A stretch of DNA of 64,000 nucleotides from Rhinopithecus roxellana (GCF_007565055.1 NC_044556.1:133461808-133525807); one strand, 5' to 3'; positions 1-10,420 are shown, counted from the first letter of the stretch. Translations and numbers: made by a program. The notes: a model not told the origin generated them from the letters alone.

Positions 1-293
1 TTTTTTTTTTTTGAGATGTAGTCTCGCTCTGTCACTCAGGCTGGAGTGCAGTGGTGCGATCTCAGCTCACTGCAACCTCTCCCTTCTGAGTTCAAGCGAT
101 TCTCCTGTCTCAGCCTCCCAAGTAGCTGGTACTATAAGCACATACCACCACGCCCGGTTAATTTTTTGTATTTTTAGTAGAGACAGGGTTTCACTGTGTT
201 AGCCAGGATGGTCTCAATCTCCTCTCCTCGTGATCTTCCTGCCTCGGCCTCTCAAAGTGCTGCGGTTACAGGCGTGAGCCACCGCACCCGGCC
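1..293 (-). repeat. Alu, antisense, cut by the window edge
   Basis: A T-run is followed by the reverse complement of a full Alu, ending in the inverted Alu head (cacccggcc) at 293. The T-run begins at base 1, so its flanking duplication cannot be checked. Confidence 0.93.
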
Positions 294-489
294 AAATGAA
301 GATCTCTTTTACCTCCTAAATAACCTTCAGATACACATTCTCCATCCCAGAAACCACCAGCCTGGGCCAGGTGACCATCTTCTTTGGGTTGAATCCTGTA
401 TTGCTGAAACACATGCCTAACTGGTCACCACATTCTTGCCCTTCACCAATCTATATTAAACATTTAATTAAATCATAATTTAAGCATAT

Positions 490-745
490 GGCTATGTTAT
501 CCCTTTACTTTAAAAACAATGCAATGTCTTCTCATTGTCATTGGGATAAAGTCTACAATCTTTAAAATGACTTAGGAGCCTTCGTAATTGTTCAGACATT
601 CAACTACCTCTCTCTAGTCTCACCTCTCACTCCCCTTCTCCTTGAGCCATCCTGAACTTTTCCTTGTTCTATTATTCTGTGTCTCTGCCTCTTCACCCTA
701 GCCTTTGTACATGGCTGATTCCTCTGCCTGGAACAAGATTCTATA
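490..745 (+). repeat. L2 3'-end fragment
   Basis: The pattern 'cttctcattg...aaagtctacaatc...cctctgcctggaac' follows the decayed 3' region of L2 in sense orientation. It abuts an opposite-strand L2 piece. Class assignment is by eye. Confidence 0.5.
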
Positions 746-1080
746 CATTCATTTAAAAAATTTATTCAACAACTATTATGGAGATCCTACTACATGCTAG
801 GTACTAGGAAATATATCAGTGATGATACCAGGCATTGTTTCTGTCTTCAAAAAGCTTAAGGTCTACCATGGGAAACAGCCATAAAACATATGAGATGAAA
901 GTTATGGCCTGGAAAACATAAGGTGATGTGGGAACAAATGTCAGGGTAGCCAGACTTCATTTAGGAGTCAGTGGAGGTTCCCTGAGAAACTATCGTTGAA
1001 GCTAAAATCTGAAGAATGAATAGATGTTAGCTGAGGTAACAGAAGAGTGGGAAGAAAGGAGGAAGTTGGAGGAGTTATGG
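746..1080 (-). repeat. L2 fragment, antisense
   Basis: It begins with the reversed L2 terminus (tttattcaacaactattatgg...ctaggtactagg) and runs into the segment that reads 'tccctgagaaact...gaagaatgaatag'. The order matches the antisense L2 copies at 7.85 and 9.33 kb. Confidence 0.5.
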
Positions 1081-1790
1081 AAAGCCCATTCTAATGACAA
1101 AGTTAAATGAAAAATATAAGAGTATTAAGAAAAGAAAGACCTTTTGGGTTAGACACAGATATCTTTGTTGGATATATTTTGTTGGAGGTCTGTGTTGCCA
1201 AGGAAAAAAATTTGTAAGGTTCTCATGACCCTTTGTTGACAGCTAAGTTCAAATGGCTTCTTTCATAGGTGCTATTGCAATTATAAGGAAATAAAAAAGA
1301 AGTGTCATGAGTGAGAGAGTCTAGACATCAAGAAAGTGGTTCTATACTGATTTTTGCTGATGAATTCGACCCAGTGACTTACACATGTACCTCTGCCTTA
1401 TCAATTGTAAAAGCGGATACTATTATTCAGTTTACCTTGCAGGGTAGGATCAAATTAGATAGTGGTACAAAGGAAAAGGAAATTATTACCACATGTGCTT
1501 AATAACTTTTATAATATAAGAATTTTGATCACATTCAACAGCTTCTTGATTTATAGCAGTTCTATATATTTATTAGTAGCAATTCAAATTCATTTTTCTT
1601 ATGGTTTCTAACTGTAGCAGTAGGGGCTGCATCTCCAATTCTGCAACAAGTAGAAGGCCCTCTTCATTACCCTTTAAGAACAAAATTGGATTATGTCTCT
1701 TCAAATGATCCAGCTCAAAGCAAAAAAAAAAAAAAATTTGAAATAGAAAACTGGAAAATCCATTTATTTTACAATTTTTAAAAAGCAGGA

Positions 1791-2006
1791 TACAGCTGGA
1801 TGCAGTGGCTCACATCTATAACCCCAGTTACTTGAGAGGCTGATGTGGGAGGATCACTTGAGGTCAGGAATCGGAGACCAGCCTCAGCAAAATAGCAAGA
1901 CCCTGTCTCTGAAAGAATTTTTTTTCATTAGCCACCAGGGCATGCCCATGGTGCCTGTAGTCCTAACTACACAGGAGGCTGAGGTGAAAGGTCCGCTTGA
2001 GCCCAG
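1791..2006 (+). repeat. AluJ, left part of a split copy
   Basis: This is a decayed Alu head and left arm (ctggatgcagtggctcacat) running through the middle A-rich zone into the right arm. It stops at 'gcttgagcccag'. The next Alu bases are found only 539 bases later, at 2546. Confidence 0.8.
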
Positions 2007-2545
2007 AAAGAGAATGAATTTGGTCATTTCCGGCTGTCACAGCCAACATACCCTCCTCTTTTTGGTCACATTCTCCTGGATGCTGGTGGAGGGACCATTG
2101 CTGTGGAGGAAGGTGGTGGCCGTGAGCATGCACCCAGCCTAAGCATGCAATTCTACTACGCCACAGGCTGGGGTACTTGGAGAATGATTATAGTAGATCT
2201 TGTACCATTTGAGTTATCAGTATTGTGGATCTTTTTGAAGAAATATGACTTTTCAAAGAAATATTAATTTTCAAAAATAGCGGTTGCCATAAGTTTCCAA
2301 TTCCAATTGTTCTCACTGAAGCTTATTTCAGAAAGCTCTCCCTGGTATTAACCACCTGACCTGAATGACTGACTCCTTGCAACCTGGTCATCCCTCTCTG
2401 TCAGGCATCAGACCTCTGACTGGCTTAAAGGGAGGAAAGATGCTAGACTTTGGTAATTTTTGGAGACAATATCAGAGCGCAGTAAAAAGAAAATAGTTTT
2501 TGGAGTCAGGTAGATCTGGATTTAATCCACAGCTAGCAGAAACAG
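2007..2545. other. 539-base segment that splits an AluJ
   Basis: It lies exactly between two consecutive AluJ pieces (…gcccag | gagttt…). A short MIR-like patch sits near its right end (ttttggagtcaggtagatctgg, about 2497-2518). I recognise no transposon ends, tail or open frame. Only CAG is repeated at the two borders, so the insertion mechanism is unclear. Confidence 0.55.
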
Positions 2546-2650
2546 GAGTTTGTGGCTGCAGGAAGCCATGATCCTGCTGCTACTCTCCAGCCTGGGCAAC
2601 GGAGCAAGACCCTATATCTACAAATTAAAATAGAAAAAATACAAAAAACA
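2546..2650 (+). repeat. AluJ, right part of the split copy
   Basis: It resumes the Alu right arm at 'gagtttgtggctgcag' and passes through 'ctccagcctgggcaacggagcaagacc' into a short A-rich tail. Confidence 0.7.
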
Positions 2651-3125
2651 GCTAGAAATATTTCTGCTGTGATGAAATTCCCCAATTCCTCTGTTTTTTT
2701 TTTTTTTTTTTTTTAGTAGCCAAATTAATCTGAGCTATCTTTTCTTACTTTTCTATTTAAGCTTGCTCTCTGACTTCCCAGTGGTAGATTTATTGACAAA
2801 TATAGCTATAAATGTAAAGAAAGCCACATTAAATTATAATCTCTACATACTTAAAAACTAAGCAGTTACATTTTTTAAAACTTCCACATTATCTTCTTAT
2901 GTAATGAGGCAGACCCATGAGATATGACATCATTCATTTATGGGTTTACTTTGCCAAAAACTTTTGCTCAACCTGAAAGCATTTTAGTTACAGTTGAGTA
3001 TACAAGTGTCAAATATCTCTCACAAATATTATTTTTTCCTGTATGTTTCTATAGCTTCAAATAGGAGAAATAATATCGGCTTCCCTTTCAGAGTAAAAGA
3101 AAAGTTCATTCTAAAAAATTTTACA

Positions 3126-3406
3126 GGCCGGGCGCGGTGGCTCAAGCCTGTAATCCCAGCACTTTGGGAGGCCGAGACGGGCGGATCACGAGGTCAGGAG
3201 ATCGAGACCATCCTGGCTAACACGGTGAAACCCGTCTCTACTAAAAAATACAAAAAACTAGCCGGGCGACGTGGCGGGTGCCTGTAGTCCCAGCTACTTG
3301 GGAGGCTGAGGCAGGAGAATGGCGTAAACCCAGGAGGCGGAGCTTGCAGTGAGCTGAGATCCGGCCATTGCACTCCAGCCTGGGCGGCAGAGCGAGACTC
3401 CGTCTC

Positions 3407-3451
<45 letters not shown>

Positions 3452-3456
3452 TATAG
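3126..3456 (+). repeat. AluY (Old World monkey type) with A-tail and (TA)n
   Basis: A full-length, little-diverged AluY carrying the monkey-type right arm (gcgtaaaccc; gagatccggcc). A long A-tail ends in a pure (TA)n run at 3436-3456. It lies next to the tail of the antisense AluJ that follows. Confidence 0.95.
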
Positions 3457-3736
3457 AATCTGGCTGTATTGCCTAGAATAGAGTGCAGTGTGCTATCTCA
3501 GCATACTGTGACCTCTGCCTCCCAGGCTCCCACCTCAGCCATCCTCCCACCTCAGTCTCCAGAGTAGCTGGGACTACAGGCATGCACCACCATACCTGGC
3601 TAATTTTTATATTTTTTGTAAAGATGGGGCTTCACCAGGTTGTCCAGTCTGGTCTCAAACTCCTGAGCTCATGTGATATGCCCATCTTCGCCTCCCAAAG
3701 TGCTGGGATTGTAGAAGTGAGCCACCATGCCTGGCC
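3457..3736 (-). repeat. AluJ, antisense
   Basis: A heavily mutated reverse-complement Alu, from 'ctggctgtattgcctagaa' to the inverted head 'atgcctggcc'. It has no T-run of its own because the AluY above occupies that end. Confidence 0.85.
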
Positions 3737-4019
3737 AAAAGTTTGATAATTTAGTTGTATTAATTATTTCTGTGTTGTCAGAGAGAAAATTTTAAAAGCC
3801 ATTTGAAAGGAAGAAATAGTTCATAAATAACTGGTTTCTTTAAAGATGAGACAAAGATCTTAAGGAAATGCATATATAGGAATCTCGTTTAGTTGATGGT
3901 CAATTTAATTCTGTTAGTTTATGGTTCATGAAAATAGAGTGTTCATGGAATTATGCAGTCAGAAGATGAGTGGGCACTTCCTGCAGCCTTTGTTGCAGTA
4001 TGAAGGCCTTTGCAAGAGG

Positions 4020-4175
4020 AATCAGGAACATGAGGCTGAAGTCTCAGTGCCACCTATTCTCCATGTGTGTTCATGAGAAAGTCACTTGGCTTCTGTCAGT
4101 TTCTTATTTGTCAAATAGAGGTAATAATGTATTTCTTATAAGGTTGTTAATAGGAATAAGTAACTTAACATAGAT
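4020..4175 (+). repeat. MIR fragment
   Basis: The core order 'gaaagtcacttggcttctgtcagtttc...aaatagaggtaataatg...aaggttgttaataggaataag' is that of MIR in sense orientation. Confidence 0.6.
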
Positions 4176-5370
4176 GAAAAGGCTTTGTTAACCAGAACTG
4201 CTCTACAGAAATAAATTATAAAATTTATCCAGAGCTCAAAGATTCACATAAGAGATTCTACCAAAAATAGTTTAATGTGTATTTGTGTTCTTATTCTTGC
4301 TTCATTTTTACTTGTTTATGTACTAAATTCTTCATTTGGTAATAAGCTCCTTAAAGCCATAGTGAGTGAACATATCATATCCTTTTTTTGTGTGTTGCTC
4401 TCTGAATTATACTTTAATGGACATGCAAAGGACTTTGTTGACATTCTGTCCTGGTCCTCAGTTCTTACACTAAGTAAATAATAGCAACTGCAAAAAGTCT
4501 CCTTTTCACCTTTCTATATCTAAACCCTTCCACTGCAACTCAGGCCTATTTCCACATAGTCTATCCTTGAAGCTCATGGAGAATTGGCAGGTCAGCGTTT
4601 GCTTAACAAAAGCCTTTATTACTGTTAACAAAGAATCTTCAGTTGCAGGACAGAATTTTTGGTTCTCAATCCAAATCTGTTTCTCTTGTAATCCAAAACA
4701 ACTGGGATTTCGTAGCTCCAGGAAGAAAGGAGTAGTACCCACTGGGTCACCAAAGATTCTTAGAGTCACAGAGTTTCATCCCCAGCCCAGTGGCTCTTCC
4801 CTACTCCTCCTTTCTCTTGGTTCCAAAGGAAAACCCATCATTGCCTGGTCAAGGGAGAGGAGTAAAGTGCATCAACATAAATTGCCAGAGGACATATGGA
4901 CAGACAGGAAAAGAAGGAAAGGGATGAAGACACCAGCATCAAAGGGCACTGGGCACTGACATTCCTTAGAAGACTAATGAGATGCTCTTGTCTACCCTGA
5001 TGCTTGAACAGAAATCCTTATTTAACAGGCAAGTTGGCATTGGTTCTTAATAAAAGACTTTTAAAAGCTGAACGAATGGTGAAGAAGGGATGGCTGTTTC
5101 TCAGCCTCCCTCCTTCTATGGTGTAGATACGCCTACCTGATTTGCCCTCTGCTCAAAGTAGCTCTATATTCTTTCTATGAGGTTTTTAACAAGCAATCCC
5201 AGTTCAGCGCACCTTTTAAGTTTAAAGATGAATATTTTTAGCCTAAACCACCTCGCCCTGTCTTTACCGCTGTAATGTGGTTTTCATTAAACCTCCCTAG
5301 GAGGGCTCGCGCAATCCTCAAGCTCCGGATAAACACGTGTGCCCGCATCCAGCTCCCGCGCGCCCTGCAT

Positions 5371-5397
5371 TTCAGCACCGCCGCCTCTGGAGAGCGC
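5371..5397 (+). promoter_or_regulatory. RE1/NRSE-like element, half-sites with a 9-base spacer
   Basis: The left half-site TTCAGCACC (5371-5379) is a perfect match to the REST/NRSF left half. Nine bases later comes GGAGAGCGC (5389-5397), close to the right half GGACAGCGC. Canonical sites have a 2-base spacer; wider spacings of this size are a recognised non-canonical REST class. It lies in intron 1 about 1.3 kb past the NMNAT2 start codon. NMNAT2 is mainly neuronal, so REST control is plausible but is inference. Confidence 0.45.
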
Positions 5398-5784
5398 GTT
5401 GCTGGCGGGCCAGGTCAGGGCCTCCCACCCGCTCTCTCATCCATCCCAGCCCACTCGCTCTTCCCTACTCCTTGCTTCTCTCAGTTTCAAGAAAAAGCAC
5501 CCCCAACTTCTAACTTCTCAATTCGTGCTTCTAAAGTGACCTCCGCGTCCCTCTTTCCGTGTCTAAACGCTCATGCCCCGCTCCTTCGAGTCCTACTAGC
5601 AGCTGCGAAGCCTCGTGGTTTCCCACCGGTGGCGCGAGACCTCCAACAGGCATCGATCGATCACCTTTCCCCTGCCGCTCCTGGACCCCGAACCAGCCAA
5701 CCAGATGCCCCCGCTCGCTCTCTCTGGCTCCACGCCCCAAAGCTTCTAAGAAACAAACGCGCGATGATGAGTCCCCTCCCCCCA

Positions 5785-5836
5785 ACACGCACACGCATAT
5801 ACTCACACACACTCATTCGCACATTCATACACACAC
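5785..5836 (+). repeat. Imperfect CA-rich repeat in the CpG island
   Basis: A run of acacgcacac / tcacacacac / cattcatacac units, too interrupted to be a clean microsatellite. Confidence 0.7.
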
Positions 5837-6633
5837 TAGACGCCTCAAACCTTCCGCGTGCCATGGCCACCCTGGCCAGAGCCTCAGCCAACTTGGGCCC
5901 GGATCCTTCGGCTCCGGCTCGCGCAGGGCCTCCCGCAGCCGCCGCCCGGCCCCCTCCCTGTCCTAGGCAGCGGGTTCCTGAGGCCGAACCTAGGCGGAAA
6001 AGGGTCCCCTCCCTATTCACTCAGCATCCACCTCGCGCGGGCAATACACGGCCCACAATTCCCAAACACTCGTCCCTGGGCCGCCCAGAACCACCAGCCA
6101 AATCCGAAATTAATCTTGAAGCCCCAGCCCCTGTCACTGGTGTGTTGGGCGCGAGTGTGTTTGCGAATCCGAGGCACATATATGATTTAACTCCTTCGAG
6201 ATTTCGGCCCATCCTAAACAAACAGCACGTTATCTCCAGCCCCCTCCTGCCCCTACTCGGCGCCCCAACCTCTGCCCCCATCCTGGTCCTCGCCAGCCTG
6301 ATAGCCGAACCACCGCACCACCGCACTCCAGTTCTGGTAGCTATCTCGAACCCCTGCCCAGCCCCAAATGACACTTGTCTCTAGTCCTCTCCCATCCCCC
6401 ACCTTTAGCCACCTGCAAGCCGGGTCTGGCCCCAGCAAGTGACGCCTCGGAAACGCAGTCTGCGTCCCCTCCCCCGAGTCCAAAATAAAGGGGCCGACCT
6501 CCACCAGCTGGATCAGCCGGCGCACCCATCCGAATGGGGCACACGCCTTCCCGTTCGATCGCCCTGGAAAACACAGGTGCCTGGGAAAGGAGAGGAGCGG
6601 AAGCGGCTTCCAGAGGTGGGCGGGAGGACTCAC

Positions 6634-6718
6634 CAAACATCTGAATGTGCCCTTTGGTGATGGGATTGAAGCTGCCGCAGGCGAGCAAGATAACGTGGGT
6701 CTTGGTGGTCTCGGTCAT
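6634..6718 (-). CDS. NMNAT2: NMNAT2 coding exon 1 (residues 1-28)
   Basis: Nicotinamide mononucleotide adenylyltransferase 2 makes NAD from NMN and ATP. It is the labile axonal isoform, carried on Golgi-derived vesicles, whose loss triggers SARM1-dependent axon degeneration. The start codon is at 6718 (A at -3). The exon encodes 28 residues beginning [19 protein letters not shown]. The nucleotidyltransferase signature is here: GSFNP at residues 15-19, then T21 and H24 of the T-K-G-H segment that binds the nucleotide phosphates. It ends one base into codon 29 at a consensus donor, GTGAGT (6628-6633), so the intron is phase 1. The full protein is about 307 residues; all other exons lie below base 1. 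I see no mutation in the exon. The family call is certain from the peptide; tissue and turnover statements are family knowledge. Confidence 0.97.
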
Positions 6719-7100
6719 GGTGCAAGTGGGTCCCTCGCGGTGGTCTAGGGGTTGCCTCTCTTTTTGTGTCTCGTTGTGTCTGCAGAGGGAGAAAGGAAGG
6801 CGAGGCTCCGGCGGTGGATGCTGTGGACTCCAAGGAGCCGCTCCAGACGCAAACCGCGTCACTCTCCGCCTCCCCTTAACGCTTGCAGCTCCGGCAAGAT
6901 CCGAGGCTGCTTTTGTATTGCTCTGCTCTCTTCTCTCCTCGGTCCGTCTCTTTTCGTTCCAGCTTCCTCGGCGTCTCTCTTCCTGGTGCCCCACCCCATC
7001 CTTTCTATCGCCCCCAGCCCGCTTCACTTCATCACTCTCTTCCTTAGAGTTTATCCAGAAGGCAAGACGTGGTACCCAAGCTCGGAACCAAGAGCTCACA
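6719..7100 (-). promoter_or_regulatory. NMNAT2: NMNAT2 5' leader and core promoter zone
   Basis: These are the bases immediately upstream of the start codon inside the CpG island. The precise transcription start cannot be read from sequence. No convincing TATA box is seen, as is usual for CpG-island promoters. The minus strand carries a CRE-like half-site (TGACGC, 6856-6861), and a second TGACG lies on the plus strand near 6440. The leader contains no in-frame stop for about 380 bases above the start codon, but also no upstream in-frame ATG. Confidence 0.6.
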
Positions 7101-7495
7101 GCACGGTGTGGGCTCTTTCTGCCTCTTGCCTCATCTTGATTCAGTTTTCCTCCTCAGTCTAACATTTTTCTGTTCCCCCTACTTTCTCTAACATCTCCAA
7201 GTTAAAAAATGTTTCATCTTAAGATATTTTTTCTTTCTCTCTTCCTCAAAATTTTAAGTGAGAAATAACCATTGTTTATTTCAGTAGCATTCATTTCTGC
7301 CTTTCCTTTTTCCCTTATCTGATGATTCCAAACTATTGAGTCCAAATCTTGATCTGATGCCGCAGAGAGATAGGGGTGATCTCAACCCTTCCTCTGCTAT
7401 ACTAATCCTTTTTGTGGGTGAAGCAATGCTATCCATTTGAGAGAACATGAAGGGGGCAGAGTTACTAAAACTGTATTAGAAAATTATGGGGATCC
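7101..7495. other. NMNAT2 upstream flank, no gene seen
   Basis: AT-rich flank beyond the CpG island. I recognise no repeat or exon before the Alu at 7496. Confidence 0.5.
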
Positions 7496-7804
7496 GCCGG
7501 ATGCGGTGGCTCATGCCTGTAATCTCAGCACTTTGGGAGGCCCAGGCGGGCGGATCACGAGGTCAGGAGTTCGAGACCAGCCTGGCCAGCATAGTGAAAC
7601 TTTGTCTCTACTAAAAAACAAATACAAAAACTAGCCAGGCATGGTGGCATGTGCCTGTAATCCCAGCTACTCGGGAGGCTGAGGCAGGAGAATTGCTTGA
7701 ACTTGGGAGGCAGAGGTTGCGGTGAGCTGTGATCGCGCCACTGCACTCCAGCCTGGGTGACAGAGCGAGAATCCATCTTGAAAAAAAAAAGAAAAAAGAA
7801 AACG
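7496..7804 (+). repeat. AluS with 10-base target duplication
   Basis: Full-length sense Alu with a mixed A-tail. ATGGGGATCC is repeated exactly at 7486-7495 and 7805-7814, so the ends are well fixed. Confidence 0.95.
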
Positions 7805-7849
7805 ATGGGGATCCTCCATAAGCTACCAAAGTTGAGACAAAGACTTACC

Positions 7850-8480
7850 ATTTAACAAATGTTTCTTGAGGACTCACTGTGTATCAAGTATTGCTATAAA
7901 CCCTGCTGGTGAAGCAAAGTCACTGTCTTCATTTTACTGGAGGAAGATAGACAATAAATATTAGATGGCAATTGTGCAATGCACAGTAAGTGAATGCAAT
8001 TTACTCTCTGACAGAGCAGGGAGTGAGTGGAGAAGAGGGGATGAATCAAGTAGTCTGAGAAGCCCTCTCTGGGGAGGTGACATTTCAGTGAGACCTGAGC
8101 GACAAGAGTAGTTGCTAGCTCACATATTTAGGGACAGGGAAGGGCTTACTGTGCTCATAGAAATGAAAGGCCAGTGTGGCTAGAAAGTATGGGCAAGGGG
8201 AAAAATGATAGAAGACTGAGTAGCAGGTGATCAGGGCCAGAATAAATGGGGCTTGTAGGCAAGGGCAAGAGTTAGACACTTTTCTAAGTGGAATAATAAC
8301 AAAAGGAAGCCACTGAAGCTTTTAAGCAGAGGAATAATATGTGATTTACATTTTTATAAGATCTCTCTGGCTGCTGGGTGAAAAGGGAGGCCAAATGGGA
8401 AGACAAGGAAAGCATTTAAGAAAATCTGCTCGCCTAGGCAAGTGGAGTTGTCCTGAGACTAGGGTTTATAGAGACGGGAG
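7850..8480 (-). repeat. L2, antisense
   Basis: The order 'ggactcactgtgtatcaag...acaataaatatt...gaggtgacatttcagtgagacctgag...gaagccactgaag...gatctctctggctgctg' is the reverse complement of the L2 3' UTR and adjoining region. A second copy of the same part lies at 9.33 kb in the same orientation. Confidence 0.75.
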
Positions 8481-8648
8481 CAATGAGAAGTAAATGGTCT
8501 CAGGATACATTTTATAGATTTTGAAATTTGGCTTAAACAATACGTAGACTGAAATTGAGAATGGTAGGGGAAGACAGATGTTCTATGCTTATGCAACAGA
8601 AAGAACCAATAATTCTTTGCAGATGAACTGGATATAGAGGATAATTCC

Positions 8649-8954
8649 TTTTTTTTTTTTTTTTTTTTTTTTGAGACAGGGTCTCACTCTGTCATCCAGG
8701 CTGGAATGCAGTGGCATGATCTCAGCTCACCACAGCCTCGACTTCCTGGACTCAAGCAATCCTCCCACTTCAGCCTCCCAAGTAGCTGGGACTACAGGTG
8801 TTTGCCACCATGCCCAGCTAATTTTTCATGTTTTTTGTAGAGATGGGATTTCACTATATTGCCCAGGTTGGTCTTGAACTCCTGACCTCAAGCAATCCAC
8901 CCATAGCAGCCTCCCAAAGTGTTGAAATTAAAGGCATGAGCCACTGACCCAGCC
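8649..8954 (-). repeat. AluJb-like, antisense
   Basis: A 24-base T-run is followed by the reverse complement of a diverged Alu, ending 'ctgacccagcc'. Confidence 0.92.
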
Positions 8955-9231
8955 AGAGTCAATAATTCTTAACTTAGAGATTGACAAGTACAAATATGTG
9001 CCTATCCTGGGCTTCCAGTTTCTTGGATAAATTTCCACGCCATATTAATAAGTTGGTCACTGTTTTTTTTCTTATCCAAGAGCATGTAGTAGGTGTGGAG
9101 TAAATATTTATTAAATTGTGATGAATAGCAAATCAACCCTAATATGCATAAAATTTCTAGTTTAAATAGAAGACTCCTAAGAACTGACGTATATTCATAA
9201 CGGGGTTTGTATCTTCCCTAATATGATATGC

Positions 9232-9330
9232 AGATTAGTGGTGTAAAAAGAGCAAGAGCTTGTAAAGGGAGGCTGACTTGGGTACGAAACTCTGACACTC
9301 ACTAGCTAGGCAATTGACATAATTATAGTT
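9232..9330 (+). repeat. MIR fragment (weak)
   Basis: 'aagagcaagagcttgtaaaggga...ctgacttgggtacgaaactctg' resembles the MIR core ('ggctctggagtcagactgcctgggttcg'). Short and decayed. Confidence 0.4.
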
Positions 9331-10025
9331 AAGCGATAAATATTTATTGAGTGTCAGCCATGCACCAAGCACTGATTTAGGGGCTGTGAACAAAACAGAG
9401 TCCCTGCTTTAATATGGCTTACATTCCAGAGGAAATCAACAGACTGTAAACAAAGGAATAAACATAATGGTAAAAAGTACCATAAAGAAAAATAAAGCAG
9501 AATGTGAAGAAAAGAGAAAGAAAGAAAATCCTCTTTTATTGCAGTAGTCAAAGATGGCCTCTCTGATAAGACAGTACTTGAACAGGGACCTAAATGAAGT
9601 GAAGGCATGTGTCACTTGAATATCTAGGGAAGAATATACTAGGCAGGGCTGCCAGTATAAAGAGTCAGAAGACTAAGAGTGCTTGGGGGTGTCTGACAAG
9701 CACACCAAGGTGAATGGAGAAAACAGAATGTGGAAAGCACTCAAAGACAGGTCCAAACAGTAGGACAGATCATACAGGGCCTTGCAGGTCTTGATTAAGG
9801 CTCTGTTTTTTTCACAGAGAAGGGATGGGAAGCCATTCAAGGGTTATGAGTGCAGAAGTGACATGAGCTGACTCAACGTTTGAAAAGTGTGTTTGGCAGG
9901 AGATATAAATTTAGGGTCTTCAGTATAGTTTATATTTAAAGTCATGGGACTAGATGAGGTTACCTAGGGAGAAACAGAGTGAAAAGGAGGTCCTCAGGTT
10001 CAACCCTGGGGCACACCAAATTAAT
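9331..10025 (-). repeat. L2, antisense, reaching the reverse-transcriptase region
   Basis: It starts with the reversed L2 terminus (tatttattgagtgtcagccatgcaccaagcactg) and continues through 'gacctaaatgaagtg...gggaagccattcaaggg'. The reverse complement of 9900-10020 still reads like the decayed L2 YADD-type catalytic block (Y-x-E-D-P-K-F-I-S). No intact frame remains. Confidence 0.8.
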
Positions 10026-10029
10026 AATA

Positions 10030-10255
10030 GTAGTTAATATTCATTGGGTGTTACTGGAAGCCCAAGCACTATAAAATGTTTACAGATGTTAACTCATTTA
10101 ACACTCACAATAACTCTGTGAGTTTGTATGATTTTATTCTATCTTAGAGATAAGCCTACAGGGGCACAGGGAAATGAAGTAACTGGTCTGGGTTCAGACT
10201 GCTAGCATGTATGGAACCAGATTCAAACCCTGACAGTTTTGATTGAAGGCTCTAC
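10030..10255 (-). repeat. MIR, antisense
   Basis: 'ttaactcatttaacactcacaataactctgtgag...gataagcctacaggggcacagggaaatgaagtaac...ccagattcaaaccc' is reversed MIR order. Confidence 0.7.
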
Positions 10256-10420
10256 TCTTGACACCTGGCTACTCTCTCATCTTGTTTCACTGCTATGTTA
10301 TACTGGCTACATCTGTAAAATGAGGATAACAATACCTACCAAGCTGCAGAGATGTGAAGATTAGAGGTAATGTATGTAGAACACCTAGCATATAGTAGAT
10401 GATCAATAAATAAAAGTTTA
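10256..10420 (+). repeat. MIR, sense
   Basis: 'catctgtaaaatgaggataacaatacctacc...gaagattagaggtaatg...aacacctagcatatagtag' matches the MIR 3' half. It lies head to head with the antisense MIR before it. Confidence 0.75.

Larger units (their letters stand above)
1..6633 (-). other. NMNAT2: NMNAT2 intron 1, 5' part (gene runs toward lower coordinates)
   Basis: This is the stretch downstream of the exon 1 donor on the minus strand. No second exon is recognisable, which fits the very long first intron of NMNAT2 in other primates. Its first 1.36 kb (5270-6633) still belongs to the CpG island; the rest holds Alu, L2 and MIR copies listed separately. The stretches 1081-1785, 2651-3125, 3737-4019 and 4176-5269 show no gene and no repeat I can name. 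An open frame near 4567-4959 begins at TTG and has no recognisable domain. Confidence 0.85.
5270..7100. promoter_or_regulatory. NMNAT2: CpG island over the NMNAT2 promoter and exon 1
   Basis: GC content and CpG frequency rise sharply near 5270 and fall again near 7100, while the flanks are AT-rich. The island covers exon 1, its upstream region and the first 1.36 kb of intron 1. No Alu or L1 has landed in it, although the rest of the window is saturated with them, which is consistent with selection on a promoter. Long open frames on both strands (for example 369 codons at 5275-6384) follow from the scarcity of AT-rich stop codons and look compositional. Confidence 0.9.

Noticed and set aside
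2007..2545. Interpretation of the AluJ insert as an LTR or L1
   Set aside because: No TG/CA ends, no poly-A tail and no clear duplication, so it was left unassigned.
4567..4959. 130-codon open frame in NMNAT2 intron 1
   Set aside because: It begins at TTG, not ATG, has no domain I recognise, and lies in non-CpG intronic sequence.
5531..6374. Several minus- and plus-strand frames of 90-135 codons in the CpG island
   Set aside because: Composition-driven openness in GC-rich DNA; no start context, domain or splice structure.
6341..7099. 252-codon minus-strand frame covering NMNAT2 exon 1
   Set aside because: Only the part from 6718 to 6634 is coding. It starts at GTG and reads through the splice donor into intron 1.
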